Below are positions 1 to 8,694 of a DNA stretch of 64,000 nucleotides, in pieces. The stretch lies in NCBI GenBank assembly GCA_051000395.1, contig JBPCOI010000027.1:1-64000 (forward strand), read 5' to 3'. Each line of letters begins with the position of its first letter. The stretch's first letter is position 1. Source of the stretch: JBPCOI01 sp051000395 (GTDB lineage: Bacteria > Actinomycetota > Actinomycetes > Mycobacteriales > Jatrophihabitantaceae). The position numbers and the translations under genes were made by a program. The notes under the pieces are model-generated. The model was given only the letters and a program-made list of their open reading frames with translations. It did no database searches and had not been told where the DNA came from.

Positions 1-2
1 AC

Positions 3-1244
3 GTTGAGCACGAGCTCGATGGCGTTGTCGTAAAGATCGACGATCTCGCGCTACAGCGGCGCCTTGGCTCGACCAGCCGGGCGCCGCGGTGGGCGATCGC
101 CTACAAGTACCCGCCGCAGGAGGTGAACACGAAGCTGCTCGACATCCGGGTCAACGTCGGGCGCACCGGCCGGGTCACCCCGTACGGCGTGATGCAGCCG
201 GTTCGGGTAGCCGGCTCGACGGTGGAGATGGCCACCCTGCACAACGGCTTCGAGGTCGAGCGCAAGGGAGTGCTGATCGGCGACACCGTGGTGCTGCGCA
301 AGGCCGGCGACGTCATCCCGGAGATCGTCGGGCCGGTCGTCGCGCTTCGCGACGGCAGCGAACGGGCATTCGTCATGCCCGCGACATGCCCGGCATGCGG
401 CACCGCGCTACGTCCGGAGCGCGAGGCCGACAAGGACATCCGCTGCCCGAATGCGCGAGCCTGCCCCGCCCAGCTGCGCGAGCGGCTGTTCCACGTCGCG
501 GCGCGCGGGGCGTTCGACATCGAGGCCTTGGGCGAGGAGGGCGCCGTGGCGCTGCTCGACGCGGGCGTGATCACCGACGAGGGTGACCTGTTCGAACTCA
601 CCGAGTCGAGCCTCGCCCGGGTCGCGCTGTACACCCGGGCCGCGAAGAGGGCCGACGCGCCGCAGGCGGTCCACGACGGGCGGGTCGTCTCGGCGAATGG
701 GCACAAGCTGCTCGCCAACCTCGAGCAGGCCAAGACCCAGGCGCTGTGGCGGGTGCTCGTCGCGTTGTCGATCCGCCACGTCGGGCCGACGGCTGCGCGG
801 GCACTGGCCACGCAGCTCGGCTCTCTCGCCGCGATCCGCGCCGCGTCAGGCGACGAGCTCGCCGCCGTCGAGGGCGTCGGCCCGGTGATCGCGGAGGCGG
901 TGCGGGAATGGTTCGGCGTCGACTGGCACCTGCAGATCGTGGACAATTGGGCCGCCGCCGGCGTGCGGATGGCCGACGAGAACGACGAGGCCACCCCCAA
1001 GACGCTGTCCGGGCTTACTGTCGTGGTCACCGGCTCGCTGCAGAGCCTGTCCCGCGACGAGGCGAAGGAGGCGATCGTGGCGCGCGGGGGTCGGGCGGCC
1101 GGGTCGGTATCGCGCAAGACCGACTACGTGGTGGTGGGCGAGAACGCCGGTACCAAAGCGGACAAAGCAGAGCAGTTCGGCGTCGCCCGGTTGGACGAGA
1201 CAGCGTTTCGGGTACTCCTGCAAGGCGGACCAGCTGCCCTGTGA
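3..1244 (+). CDS. ligA: NAD+-dependent DNA ligase LigA (5' end outside window)
   Basis: LigA seals DNA nicks in replication and repair using NAD+. The window opens inside the gene: 413 codons remain of a usual length near 680, so the adenylated lysine is upstream. The fragment begins at conserved nucleotidyltransferase motif IV (DGVVVK), runs through the OB fold, then a four-cysteine zinc finger (CPACG near residue 129, CPNARACPAQ near 155), helix-hairpin-helix repeats (VEGVGPVIAEAV near 288) and a C-terminal BRCT domain starting at LSGLTVVVTGSL. The stop is TGA at 1242. Domain order is standard, so the identification is secure. Confidence 0.97.
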   Translation, partial: VEHELDGVVVKIDDLALQRRLGSTSRAPRWAIAYKYPPQEVNTKLLDIRVNVGRTGRVTPYGVMQPVRVAGSTVEMATLHNGFEVERKGVLIGDTVVLRKAGDVIPEIVGPVVALRDGSERAFVMPATCPACGTALRPEREADKDIRCPNARACPAQLRERLFHVAARGAFDIEALGEEGAVALLDAGVITDEGDLFELTESSLARVALYTRAAKRADAPQAVHDGRVVSANGHKLLANLEQAKTQALWRVLVALSIRHVGPTAARALATQLGSLAAIRAASGDELAAVEGVGPVIAEAVREWFGVDWHLQIVDNWAAAGVRMADENDEATPKTLSGLTVVVTGSLQSLSRDEAKEAIVARGGRAAGSVSRKTDYVVVGENAGTKADKAEQFGVARLDETAFRVLLQGGPAAL

Positions 1245-1359
1245 GCAGGTGTGGCCTTTCTCACACAATGCCGGCCGGACGCCCGGGTTTCGGGGCCTCA
1301 GGTATGACGACGGTAAGCGTGACAGCAGGTTCCCACGCGTGGACGGAGAGGATGGCACG

Positions 1360-2382
1360 ATGCCCGACTCGCCTCCGAGCACGCCGGAGCACGAGGTCGC
1401 GCACCGGCGCTGGTACTGGGTCGTCGTCGCGCTCACGCTGGGCACCTACGTCGCGTTGACTCTGGCGGTCATGGTCGGCTCGCCGCTGGACACCCTGGAC
1501 CAGGACGTCCTGCACCTGGATCTGCACGGCCGCGTGCCCGGCCTCTACACCTTCATCGACAGCTACGTGATCCTCGGCCAGCGCGCGCCCTCGACGTTTG
1601 CCGCGCTGCCCTGGATCGCCTGGCGCGCATGGCGGCAGCGTTCCATCCGTCCGCTGCTGCGCCTGCTCGTCGCTCTCGTGCTGCTCAACCTCAGCGTCGG
1701 CGTGGTGAAGGTGGCCACCGGGCGCATCGGGCCGTTGAAGACCGAACACGCTCGCGCGGTCTTCGACGGGGGGAACATCTTCCCGTCCGGGCACGTGTCC
1801 AACGCTGTCGTGCTGTTCGGGATCCTGGCCTGGATGGCGGTCCGGCACCGGCGCGCGATGATCGCGCTCGCGGTCTGGGTCGCGCTCACCGTCGGCCTCG
1901 GCACCATCTACCTCGACACGCACTGGGTCACCGACGTGTTCGGCGGCTGGCTGGCCGGCGGCCTCGTACTGCTCGCGCTCCCGCTCGTGATGCCGACCGC
2001 GGAGCGCTACGCGGACCTGCTCGGTCGCCGGGTGCTGCGCCTCGTCCGCCGCGGCTCCGCCGTCCGCCGCGGTTCCGCCGCCCGCCGCGGCTCCGCCGTG
2101 CGCCGCGGTTCCGCCGCCCGCCCCGTCGCGGCGGTCCCGGCGAGCAACGCCGTGCCGCTCGTGCGGTCAGGGGAAACTGACGCCGGTGAGCTGCTGGGAC
2201 TGCGCCCACAGCCGCGCCGCGACCGTGGTGTCCTTCGACGCCTTCGTCGAGCCGACCCGGTGCGGATAACCGCGTTGCTCGCTCAGCCCGTCCGGGCCGA
2301 AGAACGCTCCGCCGGGCGCGTCGGGCACGGTGGCCGCGTAGAGCGTCGGGAGGGCTCCCATGTCGGCGCTCTGGGCGAGTAG
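1360..2382 (+). CDS. PAP2-family membrane phosphatase with repeated basic C-terminal tail
   Basis: Membrane phosphatase of the PAP2 (type 2 phosphatidic acid phosphatase) superfamily, probably acting on a lipid phosphate; the substrate cannot be read from sequence. The ATG at 1360 follows a ggagag ribosome site. Several hydrophobic helices flank the family motifs: KVATGRIGP, PSGH near residue 142 and the catalytic histidine of LDTHW near residue 187. After residue 229 the tail holds four copies of a six-residue repeat (RRGSAV/RRGSAA, nt 2047-2118) and then about 85 low-complexity residues that run antisense over the 3' end of the neighbouring SDR gene. The conserved core ends before the repeats, so the last third may be an acquired extension after loss of an earlier stop. 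Confidence 0.85.
   Translation: MPDSPPSTPEHEVAHRRWYWVVVALTLGTYVALTLAVMVGSPLDTLDQDVLHLDLHGRVPGLYTFIDSYVILGQRAPSTFAALPWIAWRAWRQRSIRPLLRLLVALVLLNLSVGVVKVATGRIGPLKTEHARAVFDGGNIFPSGHVSNAVVLFGILAWMAVRHRRAMIALAVWVALTVGLGTIYLDTHWVTDVFGGWLAGGLVLLALPLVMPTAERYADLLGRRVLRLVRRGSAVRRGSAARRGSAVRRGSAARPVAAVPASNAVPLVRSGETDAGELLGLRPQPRRDRGVLRRLRRADPVRITALLAQPVRAEERSAGRVGHGGRVERREGSHVGALGE
2047..2118 (+). repeat. Four tandem 18-bp units inside the PAP2 gene
   Basis: Four 18-bp units of the form CGCCGCGGYTCCGCCGYS lie in frame and encode the hexapeptide RRGSA(V/A). Units alternate between two variants, which suggests duplication of a 36-bp pair. The array sits just before the coding region starts to overlap the convergent SDR gene. 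Confidence 0.9.
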
Positions 2383-3039
2383 GCGGTTGCCGAGCGCCAT
2401 CACGAGATCCTGGATCGACTCGGTGTGCGCCTGCAGGTCGGTCGCCGCGTAGCCGGGATGGGCTGCCAGCGACTTCAGCGCCGAGCCGGTGGCGCTCAGG
2501 CGCCGTTGCAGCTCGTAGGCGAACATCAGGTTCGCGAGCTTGGCCTGCCCGTACGCAGCCCATCGGCGGTAGCGGCGCCGGTGCCAGTTCAGGTCATCGA
2601 GGTCGATGTGCCCGATGCGGTGCGCGCCGCTGGAGACCGTCACGACCCGGTCGCTCAGCTTGGGCAGCAGCAACCCGCTCAGGGCGAAGTGGCCGAGGTG
2701 GTTGGTGCCGAGCTGCATCTCGAATCCGTCGGCCGTGCGGCGCTCGGGTATCGCCATCACGCCGGCGTTGTTGATCAGCACGTCGACCCGCTCCACCCCC
2801 TCGGCGAAGGCGCGCACCGAGGCGAGGTCGGAGAGATCCAGCGCGCGCACCTCTGCGTCACCGGGCAGCTGCGCGGCGACCGCCTGGCCCTTGGCGACAT
2901 TGCGACAGGCGAGGACCACCGACGCGCCGTGCGCGGCGAGGGCGCGCGCCGTACTGGCTCCCAGCCCGCTGTTCGCGCCGGTGACGACGAACACGCGCCC
3001 GCTCTGGTCGGGGATGTCGGCGGCGGTCCACTTGGGCAT
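2167..3039 (-). CDS. SDR-family oxidoreductase (retinol dehydrogenase-like)
   Basis: Short-chain dehydrogenase/reductase of about 290 residues. It has the N-terminal Rossmann motif TGANSGLG, the NNAG motif (INNAGVM) and the catalytic YGQAK near residue 163. The stretch LGTNHLGHFAL resembles the retinol dehydrogenase/WW-domain oxidoreductase-like SDRs, but the substrate is unknown. The ATG at 3039 (MPKWTAADIPDQ) was chosen because it sits a normal distance before the nucleotide-binding motif; the frame stays open about 30 codons further upstream. The 3' end overlaps the convergent PAP2 gene by 216 bp. Confidence 0.88.
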   Translation of the reverse strand: MPKWTAADIPDQSGRVFVVTGANSGLGASTARALAAHGASVVLACRNVAKGQAVAAQLPGDAEVRALDLSDLASVRAFAEGVERVDVLINNAGVMAIPERRTADGFEMQLGTNHLGHFALSGLLLPKLSDRVVTVSSGAHRIGHIDLDDLNWHRRRYRRWAAYGQAKLANLMFAYELQRRLSATGSALKSLAAHPGYAATDLQAHTESIQDLVMALGNRLLAQSADMGALPTLYAATVPDAPGGAFFGPDGLSEQRGYPHRVGSTKASKDTTVAARLWAQSQQLTGVSFP

Positions 3040-3059
3040 ACCCGCGAGCTTAGAGCGCC

Positions 3060-3707
3060 TCAACTCGCCGTCACGCTGGCGGCTATCGCGGCCAGGTGCT
3101 GCAGGCGCACCAGCTCCGACGGCAGCCACCGCAGCGCCGGACGGCCGACGAGCAGCGCGCCGTTGCCGAGCCCGGTGACGGCGAGCTCGGTCCCCAACCG
3201 GTCCCAGTCCGGTGGCGCCCAGTCTCCGTCACAGGCGATCACGCGGGTGGGGCGCGCGGGCCACCACGGCACCGTCAGCGTGTCGATCTCCGGCGCCGCG
3301 CCACCGGACGCGAGGATCCGTGCCTGCGCGCCGCACGGCGCGTCCAGTACGAGCGCCCAGGCGGCGCGGAACAGGCGCGCGACGCCGTCGGCCAGCACGA
3401 GCAGCGACTCGCCGGGAAGGGTGGCGAGCTTGTCGAGCAGCTCCAGCTCGCGGTGCGCGTCGATGCGGCCGGCGTAGGGACGGATGGACTCGACCCGGAC
3501 GCCCTCGACGGTGCTGGCGGCGGTGACCAGCGAATCGGCCAGCCGGTCCGGGGGCAGCTCGACGACCACGTCGTCGGTGGCGCTGCCGGGTGAACGCTCG
3601 ATGACGTCGAGGCTGAGGATGTCAGCGCCGACCTGGCCGAGCGCCGACGCGACGGCGCCCAGCGCGCCGGGACGGTCCGGCAGCACGATCCGCAGCAGGT
3701 AGGACAC
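3060..3707 (-). CDS. ACT-domain amino-acid-binding protein
   Basis: Soluble protein of 215 residues with an N-terminal ACT domain (LLRIVLPDRPGALGAVASALGQVGADILSLDV), the small fold that senses amino acids. The remainder (about 70-215) matches no family I recognise and has no catalytic motif I can see. A gene of this kind next to gatC is common in actinobacteria, so it may respond to an amino acid, but no target is visible. Start is GTG at 3707, with a CAGGCT element 7 nt upstream that could be the -10 box of a leaderless transcript divergent from gatC. Confidence 0.75.
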   Translation of the reverse strand: MSYLLRIVLPDRPGALGAVASALGQVGADILSLDVIERSPGSATDDVVVELPPDRLADSLVTAASTVEGVRVESIRPYAGRIDAHRELELLDKLATLPGESLLVLADGVARLFRAAWALVLDAPCGAQARILASGGAAPEIDTLTVPWWPARPTRVIACDGDWAPPDWDRLGTELAVTGLGNGALLVGRPALRWLPSELVRLQHLAAIAASVTAS

Positions 3708-3783
3708 GGCGCCCAGCCTGCCCGACGGCCGTGTCGGGCGCGTTACGCGGGTGCGTGGCGCCGGCCGGTCGCGCCGCGGTCCG

Positions 3784-3789
3784 TAGACT
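3784..3789 (+). promoter_or_regulatory. Candidate -10 box of a leaderless gatC transcript
   Basis: TAGACT ends 8 nt before the gatC GTG and no ribosome-binding site lies between. A transcription start 6-9 nt downstream of such a box would fall at or next to the start codon. Confidence 0.5.
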
Positions 3790-3797
3790 CACCGCTC

Positions 3798-4121
3798 GTG
3801 CCGGACACATCTGCCGACGCCGGCGGCCGGATCAGCCGCGCCGACGTCGCCCACCTCGCCAGCCTCGCCCGTCTCGCCGTCACCGACGACGAGCTGGACA
3901 CGTTCGCCCCGCAGCTGGACGTCATCATCGGCGCGGTGCAGCGGGTCGCCGAGGTCGCCGCCGCGGACATCGCGCCCACCTCGCACGCGGTGGCGATGAC
4001 GAATGTCTTCCGCCCCGACGAGGTGCGCCCGTCGCTGCCCCGCGATGCCGTGCTCGCGGGCGCGCCGGCGGTCGAGGACGACAAGTTCCGCGTGCCGCGA
4101 ATCCTGACCGACGAGGCCTAG
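3798..4121 (+). CDS. gatC: Asp-tRNA(Asn)/Glu-tRNA(Gln) amidotransferase subunit C
   Basis: Small subunit that holds GatA and GatB together in the GatCAB amidotransferase, which converts mischarged Glu-tRNA(Gln), and in some species Asp-tRNA(Asn), to the amide forms. At 107 residues it is slightly longer than usual. The family pattern is clear: ISRADVAHLASLARLAVTDDEL, the QLDVIIGAVQRV helix and the NVFRPDEVRPSL segment. First gene of a tight gatC-gatA-gatB operon. Start is GTG, probably leaderless. TAG is its normal stop. Confidence 0.95.
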   Translation: MPDTSADAGGRISRADVAHLASLARLAVTDDELDTFAPQLDVIIGAVQRVAEVAAADIAPTSHAVAMTNVFRPDEVRPSLPRDAVLAGAPAVEDDKFRVPRILTDEA

Positions 4122-4132
4122 GCCGAGGCGAG

Positions 4133-5635
4133 ATGAGCACAGTGCAGGCATCCGAGTTGGTCAGACTGACCGCCGCGGAACTCGCCGTCAAGATCGCCGG
4201 CGGCGAGGTGAGCGCCGTCGAGGTGGCCCAGGCACACCTGGATCGCATCGCGGACGTCGACGGCGCGCTGCACGCGTTCCTGCACGTCGACGCCGAGGGG
4301 GCGCTACGGGCCGCCGGCGCCGTCGACGCGCGGCGCGCAGCAGGCCAGGCGCTGGCACCGCTGGCCGGCGTGCCGCTCGCGATGAAGGACGTGGTGGTCA
4401 CCGCGGGCCTGCCGACGACCGCCGGATCGAAGATCCTGGAGGGCTGGCGCCCGCCGTACGACGCGACGATCACCGCTCGCGTCCGCCAGGCCGGCATCGT
4501 CATGCTCGGCAAGACGAACATGGACGAGTTCGCGATGGGCAGCTCCACGGAGAACTCCGCGTACGGGCCGACCCACAATCCGTGGGACCTGTCGCGGATA
4601 CCGGGCGGTTCCTCCGGCGGCTCCGCCGCGGCGGTGGCGGGTTGCGAGGCACCGCTCGCGATCGGCACCGACACCGGCGGCTCGATCCGCCAGCCCGCCG
4701 CGGTGACCGGCGTCGTCGGCCACAAACCGACCTACGGCGCGGTGTCGCGTTACGGCCTGATCGCGTTCTCGTCCTCGCTGGACCAGGCCGGCCCGTTCGG
4801 ACGTACGGTGCTGGACGCGGCGCTGCTGCACGAGGTGATCGCCGGGCACGACCCCGCAGACTCGACCTCGATCCCGCAGCCGGCCGCGCCGGTCGTCGCG
4901 GCGGTTCGCGAGGGCGCCCGCGGCGAGCTGAGCGGACTGCGGGTGGCGGTGGTGCGCGAGCTCGCCGGCGACTGGTGCCAGCCCGGCGTGCTCGCCTGCT
5001 TCGAGGCGGCCCTGCAGACGTTGCGGGACATGGGGGCGACGGTGATCGAGGTGTCGTGCCCGCACTTCGACTACGCGCTGGCCGCCTACTACCTGATCGC
5101 GCCGAGCGAGTGCTCGTCCAACCTGGCTCGCTTCGACGCGGTGCGCTACGGGTTGCGCATCGGCGACGACGGTCAGCGCTCGTTGGAGGAGGTCATGTCG
5201 CTCACGCGCGAGGCGGGTTTCGGCGCGGAGGTGAAGCGCCGCATCATGATCGGCACGTACGCGCTGTCCTCGGGCTACTACGACGCGTACTACGCGCAGG
5301 CGCAGCGGGTGCGCACGCTCATCGCGCGTGATTTCGCGGCCGCGTTCGAGCAGGCGGACGTACTCGTGTCCCCGACGTCACCGTTCGTCGCTTTCGGCAT
5401 CGGCGAGCGCATCGCGGACCCGATGGCGATGTACGTCAACGACCGCTGCACCCTGCCGGCGTCGCTGGCCGGCACGCCGGCGATCTCGCTGCCGTGCGGG
5501 CGATCCGACGGGCTGCCGGTCGGGCTGCAGATCATGGCCCCCGCGCTGGCCGACGCGCGCTGCTACCGCGTCGCCGCCGCGTTCGAGGCGGTGCACGGCA
5601 CCCTGCCGATTGCGGAGGTGGCTGTCCCGCGATGA
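4133..5635 (+). CDS. gatA: Asp-tRNA(Asn)/Glu-tRNA(Gln) amidotransferase subunit A
   Basis: Amidase subunit of GatCAB: it hydrolyses glutamine and channels the ammonia to GatB. The 500-residue protein carries the amidase-signature Ser-cisSer-Lys triad: lysine in AMKDVVV near residue 84 and serines in the GGSSGGSAAAVAG loop near 160, followed by GTDTGGSIRQPA. The ATG at 4133 begins 12 nt after the gatC stop; longer in-frame starts upstream would overlap gatC and lack homology. The stop overlaps the gatB start (ATGA), so translation is coupled. Confidence 0.97.
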   Translation: MSTVQASELVRLTAAELAVKIAGGEVSAVEVAQAHLDRIADVDGALHAFLHVDAEGALRAAGAVDARRAAGQALAPLAGVPLAMKDVVVTAGLPTTAGSKILEGWRPPYDATITARVRQAGIVMLGKTNMDEFAMGSSTENSAYGPTHNPWDLSRIPGGSSGGSAAAVAGCEAPLAIGTDTGGSIRQPAAVTGVVGHKPTYGAVSRYGLIAFSSSLDQAGPFGRTVLDAALLHEVIAGHDPADSTSIPQPAAPVVAAVREGARGELSGLRVAVVRELAGDWCQPGVLACFEAALQTLRDMGATVIEVSCPHFDYALAAYYLIAPSECSSNLARFDAVRYGLRIGDDGQRSLEEVMSLTREAGFGAEVKRRIMIGTYALSSGYYDAYYAQAQRVRTLIARDFAAAFEQADVLVSPTSPFVAFGIGERIADPMAMYVNDRCTLPASLAGTPAISLPCGRSDGLPVGLQIMAPALADARCYRVAAAFEAVHGTLPIAEVAVPR

Positions 5636-7122
5636 GTACCGAATACGAGGCCCTGCTCGCCCGCTACGAGCCGGTGATCGGGCTCGAGACGCACGTCGAG
5701 CTCGGGACGGCGTCCAAGATGTTCTGTGGCTGCGACACCGGGTTCGGCGCGGCGCCCAACACGCACACCTGCCCGGTGTGCCTCGGCCTGCCTGGCGCCT
5801 TGCCGGTCGCCAACGCGACAGCCATCGAATCGACGATCCGCATCGGCCTGGCGCTGAACTGCTCGGTCGCGACCTGGTGCCGCTTCGCGCGAAAGAACTA
5901 CTTCTACCCGGACATGCCGAAGAACTTCCAGACCTCTCAGTACGACGAACCCCTTTGTACGGACGGGTATCTGGACGTTGACGTCGAGGGCGAGACCGTG
6001 CGCGTGGGCATCGAACGGGTGCACCTGGAGGAGCACACCGGCAAGAACACGCACGTCGGCACGTCCGGGCGCATCCACGGCGCGGACTACTCGCTCGTCG
6101 ACTACAACCGAGCCGGGATCCCGCTGGTGGAGATCGTGACGCGACCGGTGCCCGGCACGGGTGCACTGGCGCCGCAGACCGCGAAGGTCTACGTCAGCGA
6201 GCTGCGTGACATCCTGCGCACACTCGGCGTCAGCGACGTGCGGATGGAGCAGGGTTCGCTGCGTTGCGACGTGAACACCTCGCTGAACCGGCCGGGTGAG
6301 CAGTGGGGCACCCGCACCGAGACGAAGAACGTGAACTCGTTGCGCAGCGTCGAGCGCGCGGTGCGCTCGGAGATGCTGCGCCAGGCCGAGCTGCTCGACC
6401 GTGGCGAGCGCATCAAGCAGGAGACGCGGCACTTCTCCGAGACGAGCGGTGACACCCGGCCCGGGCGCAGCAAGGAGGAGGCGACCGACTACCGGTACTT
6501 CCCCGAGCCGGACCTGGTGCCGATCGCGCCCGACCCGGCGTGGGTGTCCCGGTTGCGCGCCGAGTTGCCCGAACTGCCCGCGGCGCGCCGCACCCGCCTG
6601 CGCGCCGCGCTCGGAGTGAACGGGCAGGACATGCAGCAGATGGCGAACGCGGGCGTGGTCGAACTGGTCGGCGCGACGGTGGATGCGGGGGCGCCGGTCG
6701 GAGAGGCACGCAACTGGTGGCTCGGTTACCTCGCCCAGCTTGCCAACGCGCGCGAGGTCGAGCCGTCCGAGCTGGCGATTGCACCGCGGCAGGTCGCGCG
6801 GCTGGTCGAGCTGGTCGCCGCCGGGACGCTGTCGGTCGCGCTCGCCCGGCAGGCCGTCGACGGCGTGCTCGAAACCGGCGCGGACGTGGACGTCGTCGTC
6901 GCCGACCGCGGCTTGGTGGTGGTCTCCGACAGCGGTGCGCTCGAAGCCGCCGCGGACGAGGCGATCGCTGCCAACCCGGACGTCGCCGCCAAGGTGCGCG
7001 CCGGCAAGCTGCCCGCGGTCGGCGCGCTGGTCGGCTCGGTGATGAAGGCGACCCGGGGGCAGGCCGACGCGGCGGCCGTGCGCCGGATCCTGCTGCACCG
7101 TCTCGGCGTCGGCGAGCAATAG
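5632..7122 (+). CDS. gatB: Asp-tRNA(Asn)/Glu-tRNA(Gln) amidotransferase subunit B
   Basis: tRNA-binding, kinase-like subunit of GatCAB, 496 residues, which phosphorylates the mischarged amino acid and transfers ammonia to it. The start ATG overlaps the gatA stop. Recognisable blocks are the opening VIGLETHVELGTASKMFC, then NTHTCPVCLGLPGALPV with its metal-binding cysteines, KNYFYPDMPKNFQ, and the C-terminal YqeY/tail domain (DVAAKVRAGKLPAVGALVG). With gltX at 24.8 kb and tRNA-Gln at 29.7 kb it completes the indirect route to Gln-tRNA. TAG stop. Confidence 0.97.
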   Translation: MSTEYEALLARYEPVIGLETHVELGTASKMFCGCDTGFGAAPNTHTCPVCLGLPGALPVANATAIESTIRIGLALNCSVATWCRFARKNYFYPDMPKNFQTSQYDEPLCTDGYLDVDVEGETVRVGIERVHLEEHTGKNTHVGTSGRIHGADYSLVDYNRAGIPLVEIVTRPVPGTGALAPQTAKVYVSELRDILRTLGVSDVRMEQGSLRCDVNTSLNRPGEQWGTRTETKNVNSLRSVERAVRSEMLRQAELLDRGERIKQETRHFSETSGDTRPGRSKEEATDYRYFPEPDLVPIAPDPAWVSRLRAELPELPAARRTRLRAALGVNGQDMQQMANAGVVELVGATVDAGAPVGEARNWWLGYLAQLANAREVEPSELAIAPRQVARLVELVAAGTLSVALARQAVDGVLETGADVDVVVADRGLVVVSDSGALEAAADEAIAANPDVAAKVRAGKLPAVGALVGSVMKATRGQADAAAVRRILLHRLGVGEQ

Positions 7123-7143
7123 CGGACGGCGGAGCACGCGACG

Positions 7144-8127
7144 ATGCCCGACTGGATCGGCACCGACCAGCTTCCTACCGCTGCGCGCTACCGCGCGATG
7201 GCCGAAAGGGAGACTCGCGGGATCTCCGCGAGCTACGAGGCGATCTGCCTGGGCATCGCCGGCGACGCTGCGGTGCTGGCGCGCCTGGACGAGTTGCCGG
7301 CGCCGAAGCGGCAACCGAACCTGCTGCTCGGCGCGACGCGATTGCTCGACGGCCCGACCGGGTCGTACCCGCAGTTCCGCGACTGGCTGCTTGCCACGTG
7401 GGACGACCTCGCGGCGACGATGCTGGCGCGGCGTACGCAGACCAACGAGCCGAACCGGTGCGCGACACTGCTGCCCGTCCTCGCCACGCTGCCGCAGCCG
7501 CTGGCCCTGCTGGAGGTTGGCGCATCGGCCGGGCTGTGCCTGTACCCCGACCGCTACTCCTACCGCTGGCTGATGGGGGACGAGGACGTCGTCGCCGGGA
7601 TGTCCGAACCGCAGTTCCCCTGTGCGGTGACGGGTCCGGCGCCACTGCCCGGCGCGCCGGTGCAGGTCGTGTGGCGTGCCGGGCTCGACCTCCATCCGCT
7701 CGACGTCCGCTCGGAGCAGGACGTGCGGTGGCTGGAGGCGCTCGTCTGGCCGGAGCAGCTCGCGCGGCGCGACCGGCTTCGGGCCGCCGTCTCGCTGGTG
7801 CGCCGTGATCCGCCGCGGATCGTCCAGGGAGACCTGCTGAGCCATCTTCCTGCCCTGGCTGCCGAGGCGCCGCCGTCCGCCACGCTCGTGGTGTTTCACT
7901 CCGCGGTGCTGGCCTACGTGCCACCGGCCGGACGCGTCGCCTTCACCGCGCAGCTGCGCAGGCTGCTCGCCGAGCGGCGCGCCGCGTGGCTGTCGAACGA
8001 GGCACCGGGCGTCCTCGACGGCACCGCGCTGGACACCGGCGGGCGTTCGCGATTCGTGCTGGCCCACGACGGCCGGCCGCTGGCCCTTACCGGCCCGCAC
8101 GGGCAATCCCTCGACTGGCTGACCTGA
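7144..8127 (+). CDS. DUF2332-family protein
   Basis: Cytoplasmic protein of 327 residues matching the actinobacterial DUF2332 family, whose function is not known to me. Typical features are the opening ARYRAMAERETRGISASYEAI, the PKRQPNLLLGATRLL block, ARRTQTNEPNRCATLLPVLA and LLEVGASAGLCL. That last segment, with GDLLSHLPAL and VFHSAVLAYV later, resembles the SAM-binding layout of a methyltransferase, so a methyltransferase-like fold is possible but unproven. It begins 21 nt after gatB on the same strand and could be read with it. Confidence 0.8.
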   Translation: MPDWIGTDQLPTAARYRAMAERETRGISASYEAICLGIAGDAAVLARLDELPAPKRQPNLLLGATRLLDGPTGSYPQFRDWLLATWDDLAATMLARRTQTNEPNRCATLLPVLATLPQPLALLEVGASAGLCLYPDRYSYRWLMGDEDVVAGMSEPQFPCAVTGPAPLPGAPVQVVWRAGLDLHPLDVRSEQDVRWLEALVWPEQLARRDRLRAAVSLVRRDPPRIVQGDLLSHLPALAAEAPPSATLVVFHSAVLAYVPPAGRVAFTAQLRRLLAERRAAWLSNEAPGVLDGTALDTGGRSRFVLAHDGRPLALTGPHGQSLDWLT

Positions 8128-8175
8128 CGCGCCAGATCTCGGCACCTCGCGGCGATTCGCGGCAGGATCTGAGCC

Positions 8176-8685
8176 ATGTCCGTCGCGACGCACCACTTCG
8201 GTACCGGCAGCCTGATCCTCGTCATCATCGCGGGCTTGATCCTGCTGATGATCCTGGCCGCGCTGCTCGGGCATGCCCTCGTGCGCCGGGGATTGCGGGA
8301 GCCCTTCGTGGTGCGCCTGATCAACCGCGCGTCCGAGCGCGTCGTGCACGTGATCAAGCGTCCGATCACCATCGCTGTGCTCGACGAGGTGGCCGAGGTG
8401 CTGGCGAGCGGCAACTACACCCGCAACATCGCAGCAGCGCTCGAGGAGAACCACGAGGAGATCAAGCAGATGTTCGCGGAGAAGATCAAACACGATCCGA
8501 CGGGCCGGCACATCGGCCTGGTGCCCTTCCACGATCGGCTGATCAACGAAGCGAGCGAGACGACGCTGCGCGTTATCCTCGACGTGCTCGCCGACCCGCG
8601 CACCGACGAGCTGGTCTCGGACATGCTGCGTGACAACATCACCCAGATCCGCCAGGCCGTGCGCCAGCGGCAGGCCGAAGCCTGA
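8176..8685 (+). CDS. Small membrane-anchored protein of unknown function
   Basis: I do not recognise this 169-residue protein. One N-terminal transmembrane helix (about 12-33, SLILVIIAGLILLMILAALLG) is followed by a charged, largely helical cytosolic part with the segments VIKRPITIAVLDEVAEVLAS and EENHEEIKQMFAEKIKHDP and a glutamine/arginine-rich end. There are no cysteines, metal motifs or nucleotide-binding loops. The ATG at 8176 is the only reasonable start. It is convergent with the sugar dehydrogenase gene and 9 bp from it. Confidence 0.7.
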   Translation: MSVATHHFGTGSLILVIIAGLILLMILAALLGHALVRRGLREPFVVRLINRASERVVHVIKRPITIAVLDEVAEVLASGNYTRNIAAALEENHEEIKQMFAEKIKHDPTGRHIGLVPFHDRLINEASETTLRVILDVLADPRTDELVSDMLRDNITQIRQAVRQRQAEA

Positions 8686-8694
8686 CGTGTGCGA

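Noticed and set aside
5563..8532. Very long open frame on the minus strand (about 990 codons)
   Set aside because: Antisense to gatB, DUF2332 and gatA. Its peptide is Arg/Gly/His-rich with no domain, the usual by-product of high G+C codon bias.
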